Assembly (NCBI GenBank): GCA_038248745.1
Contig: JBBRXC010000009.1
Coordinates: 1-24,976, forward strand
Length of the DNA: 24,976 nucleotides
Direction: 5' to 3'
Origin: JAENWH01 sp038248745
GTDB lineage: Bacteria > Bacillota > Clostridia > Peptostreptococcales > Anaerovoracaceae
Part shown: positions 21,643 through 24,976 of the stretch, piece by piece
Layout: every line of letters begins with the position of its first letter
How positions within the stretch are numbered: the stretch's first letter is position 1
Notes under the pieces: generated by a model
Databases searched by the model: none
Told to the model about the DNA's origin: nothing
What the model saw: only the letters and a program-made list of their open reading frames with translations
Translations under genes and position numbers: made by a program

Positions 21643-23187
21643 ATGCAAGATAATATTGCAATTCAAATGAACCACATCTCAAAAATCTTTGGTTCAGTGA
21701 AAGCCAATGAAGATGTAAATTTAACAGTTGTAAATGGAGAAGTGCACGCGTTGCTTGGAGAAAACGGCGCTGGCAAAAGTACGCTGATGAATATGCTTTC
21801 AGGAATTTACAGCCCGGATGGCGGTTCCATCTCTATTTATGGAAAAGAAGTCAGGTTTTCATCGCCCAAGGACTCCATTCAAATGGGAATCGGTATGATT
21901 CATCAGCATTTTAAATTGGTTGATGTACTGACGGCCAAGGAAAATATTATACTTGGACAAAAGGGCAGATTTTTTTCAAAGGGAAAAGAACTGACAAAGA
22001 AAGTAAGAGAAATATCAGACAATTATGGTCTTGACATTGATCCGGATAAAAAAGTGTATGATATGTCGGTAGGTGAAAAACAGACGCTGGAAATCATAAA
22101 GGTACTTTTCAGGGGTGCCAAAATATTAATATTAGATGAGCCAACAGCAGTACTGACGCCTCAGGAAATCAAGAGGTTGTTCAAAATACTGAATAATATG
22201 AAAGAAAAGGGCTGCGCAGTCGTTATCATCACGCACAAATTAAACGAAGTAATGGAAATAAGCGACAGGGTGACCGTTCTTAGAAAAGGAAATTCAATAG
22301 GAACGGTGGAAACTGGAAAAGTTGATATTTCTAATCTGATTGAAATGATGGTAGGAAAAAAGGTAGATCTTGCTATCAAAAAAGAAATTTATGAAAATAA
22401 AATTCCGTTGCTTGATGTAGATAATGTGTCAGTTATTGATAAAGAGAAGAAGTCGTCCATCGATCAACTCAGCTTCACCTTATATGGTGGCGAAATCCTT
22501 GGTGTGGCAGGGGTTGCAGGGAGTGGACAAAAGGAACTTTGCGAAACCATTGCTGGCCTGACACATGCAGATAAAGGAAGAATCTTTTTTGACGGTGGCA
22601 ATATCGTGGGGAAGACACCAAGGGATATTATAAAGCTTGGTATACGAATGGGATTTATTCCTGAAGACCGCCTGGGTATGGGGTTGGTTGGAAATATGGA
22701 TATCGTCCATAATCTGATACTAAAGGATTATCAGAACCAACCGGGAATCTTTTTAAAAAGAGGACCTTGTATTGAGAAGGCAATTAAAATTGTTGAAAAA
22801 CTTGATATTTCGACGCCGAACATATATACCCCTGTAAAAAAACTTTCCGGAGGCAATATCCAAAAAGTATTACTTGGAAGAGAAATAGATGCAGCGCCAA
22901 GAGTTCTTATTACAGCATATGCAGTGAGAGGGCTTGATATTGGGGCTTCCTATAAGATTTATGATTTGCTGAATGAACAAAAGGCCCGAGGGGTAGGGGT
23001 TCTGTTTATTGGAGAAGACATTGACGTATTGATGGATCTTTGCGACAGAATCATTGTGTTGTGCGGTGGAAAGCTGACCGGCATTGTGGACCCGTCGCAA
23101 GTGACGAAGGAAGACATCGGGTTGCTTATGACAGGTGGGATTATAGACAGGAGGTCGGCGGAACATGAACTTCATAAAAATTACTAA
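21643..23187 (+). CDS. Nucleoside ABC transporter ATP-binding protein (two NBDs)
   Basis: A 514-residue cytoplasmic ATPase with two fused nucleotide-binding domains, as in the RbsA/MglA/NupO family, energising nucleoside uptake. The ATG at 21643 follows GGAGGA; a TTG at 21631 overlaps that site. NBD1: Walker A GENGAGKST (39-47), MIHQHFKL Q-loop, signature MSVGEKQ, Walker B ILILDEPTAVLT and ITHKLNE H-loop. NBD2: degenerate Walker A GVAGSGQKEL, signature LSGGNIQK, and VLITAYAVRGLDIG in place of a Walker B glutamate. The degenerate second domain is normal for the family, so one ATP site is probably weak. The gene overlaps the first permease by 23 nt, implying coupling. Confidence 0.94.
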   Translation: MQDNIAIQMNHISKIFGSVKANEDVNLTVVNGEVHALLGENGAGKSTLMNMLSGIYSPDGGSISIYGKEVRFSSPKDSIQMGIGMIHQHFKLVDVLTAKENIILGQKGRFFSKGKELTKKVREISDNYGLDIDPDKKVYDMSVGEKQTLEIIKVLFRGAKILILDEPTAVLTPQEIKRLFKILNNMKEKGCAVVIITHKLNEVMEISDRVTVLRKGNSIGTVETGKVDISNLIEMMVGKKVDLAIKKEIYENKIPLLDVDNVSVIDKEKKSSIDQLSFTLYGGEILGVAGVAGSGQKELCETIAGLTHADKGRIFFDGGNIVGKTPRDIIKLGIRMGFIPEDRLGMGLVGNMDIVHNLILKDYQNQPGIFLKRGPCIEKAIKIVEKLDISTPNIYTPVKKLSGGNIQKVLLGREIDAAPRVLITAYAVRGLDIGASYKIYDLLNEQKARGVGVLFIGEDIDVLMDLCDRIIVLCGGKLTGIVDPSQVTKEDIGLLMTGGIIDRRSAEHELHKNY

Positions 23188-24256
23188 AAGAGATGATTTG
23201 CCGACAAACAAGGCCATCCTAATAAGAGGAACAGCTATTCTGCTTTCTCTTGTTTGCGCCGGCCTGGTCATGCTTGTTTTTAAGCTGGATCCAATAAAAA
23301 TTTATGCTGAAATCATCAATGGGTCCCTTGGCAGCGAAATGAGAATAAAACAAACGATTATAAAAGCCGTTCCGTTGATTGTCACCTCTCTTGGCATACT
23401 GGTTGCTTTTAAGATGAAATTCTGGAACATAGGTGGAGAAGGCCAGATTGTCATGGGGGCCATGGCAGCGTCCTTTGTGGCGTTGAATTTTGGAGAGTTG
23501 CCGAAGCCTATTCTTTTACCTTTTATGGCAGTGGCGGCAATGATTGCCGGTGGATTCTGGGCATTTATTCCTGCTTATTTTAAGGCAAAAATGGGAACAA
23601 ATGAGACCATATTCACGCTGATGATGAATTACATCGCCATCAAATTTGTTACCTATTTACAGTACGGTCCATGGAAAGATCCTGCAGCCAAAGGGTTTCC
23701 AAAGATTGCCCAATTTAGTGATAACGCTGTACTTCCTAGTATGTTTGGACTTCATACGGGGTGGATTATCGCGTTGGTGTTGGTGGTAATTGTGTACTTT
23801 TTTATCAATCATACAAAAAAAGGATACGAAATTACCGTAGTTGGTGAAAGTGTTGAAACTGCCAGGTATGCTGGCATGAATATAAAAGTGATTATTATCA
23901 CAGCCATGTTTATATCTGGGGGGCTTTGTGGACTGACTGGTATGATACAGGCGTCCGCGATAGAAAGAACTTTAACATTTGGGATTTCTATGGGTTATGG
24001 CTTCACAGCAATTATTACAACCTGGCTAGCTAGATTAAAGCCTGTCGCAGTGCTGTTTGTCTGCTTCCTGTTTGCCATGCTGATTCAAGGGGGTGCTTAT
24101 CTGCAAATTGCCATGAATGTGCCTGAATCAGTTGCTAGCATCGTGCAGGGAAGTGTGCTGTTTTTTATACTAGGTAGTGATTTTTTCATTCAATATAAAG
24201 TAGGCATCAAATCTGGGAGAAAGAAAATCATCACAGACGATAAGGGGGTTGCATAA
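23165..24256 (+). CDS. Nucleoside ABC transporter permease (NupP-like)
   Basis: First of two integral membrane subunits forming the translocation path of the BMP-type importer (branched-chain amino acid/ribose permease superfamily, BPD_transp_2). The 363-residue protein has about nine hydrophobic segments. Family hallmarks are KMKFWNIGGEGQIVMGAMAA (about 83-102) and MGTNETIFTLMMNYIA (about 143-158). The cytoplasmic coupling stretch is GESVETARYAGMNIKVIIIT (about 227-246). The start has AGGAGG inside the ATPase gene. The stop TAA shares one base with the next ATG (TAATG). The C-terminal tail is basic. Confidence 0.94.
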   Translation: MNFIKITKRDDLPTNKAILIRGTAILLSLVCAGLVMLVFKLDPIKIYAEIINGSLGSEMRIKQTIIKAVPLIVTSLGILVAFKMKFWNIGGEGQIVMGAMAASFVALNFGELPKPILLPFMAVAAMIAGGFWAFIPAYFKAKMGTNETIFTLMMNYIAIKFVTYLQYGPWKDPAAKGFPKIAQFSDNAVLPSMFGLHTGWIIALVLVVIVYFFINHTKKGYEITVVGESVETARYAGMNIKVIIITAMFISGGLCGLTGMIQASAIERTLTFGISMGYGFTAIITTWLARLKPVAVLFVCFLFAMLIQGGAYLQIAMNVPESVASIVQGSVLFFILGSDFFIQYKVGIKSGRKKIITDDKGVA

Positions 24257-24976
24257 TGGAGATATTTTTGGCAGCAGCTGTTGTGGCTGGAACGCCGCTT
24301 TTGTTTGCAACTGTAGGAGAATTAATAACGGAAAAATCCGGGAGTTTGAATCTTGGCGTTGAAGGGATGATGCTGATGGGAGCCTGCATAGGATTTTTGG
24401 TAGGTCTTTCGACGGGAAACCCGTTACTCGCCCTTGGGGGTGCTGCGCTGGCGGGGGCAGGCGGTGCGTTTATATTTGCCCTTATTACTGTAACGTTGAG
24501 GGCCAATCAAGTGGTGACAGGACTGACGCTAACAATATTTGGCGCAGGTTTTTCCAGATTTGTCGGTCAGAATATGGTAGGCGCGGTAATCCCGGCTGAA
24601 TTGAGAATGAGCTTTGCAAAAATTAGCATTCCACTGTTGTCTGATATCCCCTTCTTAGGGCCGGTTTTTTTCAGGCAAGATCCTTTCGTATATTTTGGCT
24701 ATGTGATTGTAATACTTTCAACAATATATTTGTTTAAAACGCGTATTGGTTTAAATATGAGAGCAGTTGGAGAAAACGCAGCGGCAGCAGATGCTTCTGG
24801 CATCAATGTTTCCCTTTACAAATATGTACATATTATTTTAGGTGGTGCCTTTTGCGGGTTGGGCGGAGCGTATCTTTCCCTTGTGACCGTACCCATCTGG
24901 CAGGTAGACGTGGTAGGAGGAAGAGGCTGGATTGCCGTTGCACTGGTAATATTTGCTGCATGGAATCCAATTAAGG
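24256..24976 (+). CDS. Nucleoside ABC transporter permease (NupQ-like), 3'-truncated
   Basis: Second permease subunit, open to the window end (240 codons seen of an expected 300 or so). It starts at the ATG overlapping the previous stop. The N-terminal GTPLLFATVGELITEKSGSL (13-32) and NLGVEGMMLMGA are the family signature; ANQVVTGLTLTIFGAG (about 83-98) and GLNMRAVGENAAAADASGIN (about 166-185, cytoplasmic coupling loop) follow. GGRGWIAVALVIFAAWNP near the cut end is also conserved. It is expected to pair with the upstream permease as a heterodimer. The remaining C-terminus lies outside the window. Confidence 0.94.
   Translation, partial: MEIFLAAAVVAGTPLLFATVGELITEKSGSLNLGVEGMMLMGACIGFLVGLSTGNPLLALGGAALAGAGGAFIFALITVTLRANQVVTGLTLTIFGAGFSRFVGQNMVGAVIPAELRMSFAKISIPLLSDIPFLGPVFFRQDPFVYFGYVIVILSTIYLFKTRIGLNMRAVGENAAAADASGINVSLYKYVHIILGGAFCGLGGAYLSLVTVPIWQVDVVGGRGWIAVALVIFAAWNPIK

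Overview
The window reads as chromosomal housekeeping DNA from a low-to-moderate G+C anaerobic Firmicute, probably a member of the Clostridia. Reasons are the A/G-rich Shine-Dalgarno sequences before nearly every gene, short intergenic spacers, sigma-A-like promoters, a DUF1292 protein, the short ACT-type SerA common in Clostridia, an archaeal-type phosphoglycerate mutase beside serC, and a BMP-type nucleoside ABC transporter. The genus cannot be fixed from sequence alone. No rRNA, tRNA, CRISPR, insertion sequence or prophage gene was seen.

Layout. (1) 1-1279: C-terminal part of a calcium-transporting P-type ATPase, cut by the window edge. (2) 1344-5674: carA-carB behind a promoter embedded in a 17-bp inverted repeat. 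carB ends inside a 63-nt perfect palindrome, followed by a second palindrome and a bidirectional terminator. (3) 5834-6802, minus strand: a D-2-hydroxyacid dehydrogenase. (4) 6933-10389: a co-directional run of a DUF6506-like protein, mntP, rph, rdgB and yihY. (5) 10425-17398: serA (minus) and serC (plus) diverge from one perfectly symmetric promoter palindrome; serC is followed by an apgM-like gene, a D-Ala-D-Ala carboxypeptidase and uvrC. (6) 17463-18134: a DUF1292 gene with its own promoter, a shared terminator, and a 53-residue membrane protein gene on the minus strand behind a perfect-consensus promoter. (7) 18183-20188: a FAD-dependent dehydrogenase and xpt. (8) 20434-24976: a BMP lipoprotein, a double-NBD ABC ATPase and two permeases, the last cut by the window end.

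How the genes work together. carAB supplies carbamoyl phosphate for pyrimidines and arginine. serA and serC give the first two steps of serine synthesis; no SerB-type phosphatase is present, but an alkaline-phosphatase-superfamily enzyme directly follows serC. rph and rdgB cover tRNA 3' processing and nucleotide-pool cleansing. xpt plus the BMP/ABC transporter form a purine salvage and uptake neighbourhood.

The most unusual material is non-coding. A five-copy 23-nt tandem array leads into rph; each copy resembles a translation-initiation region, and the -1 phase of the repeat makes consecutive mini-ORFs stop on the next start. Several other spacers also carry short tandem duplications. Further oddities are the carB foldback palindrome, the mirror-image serA/serC promoter, and an extended -10 element in the loop of a hairpin between the BMP gene and its ABC ATPase gene.
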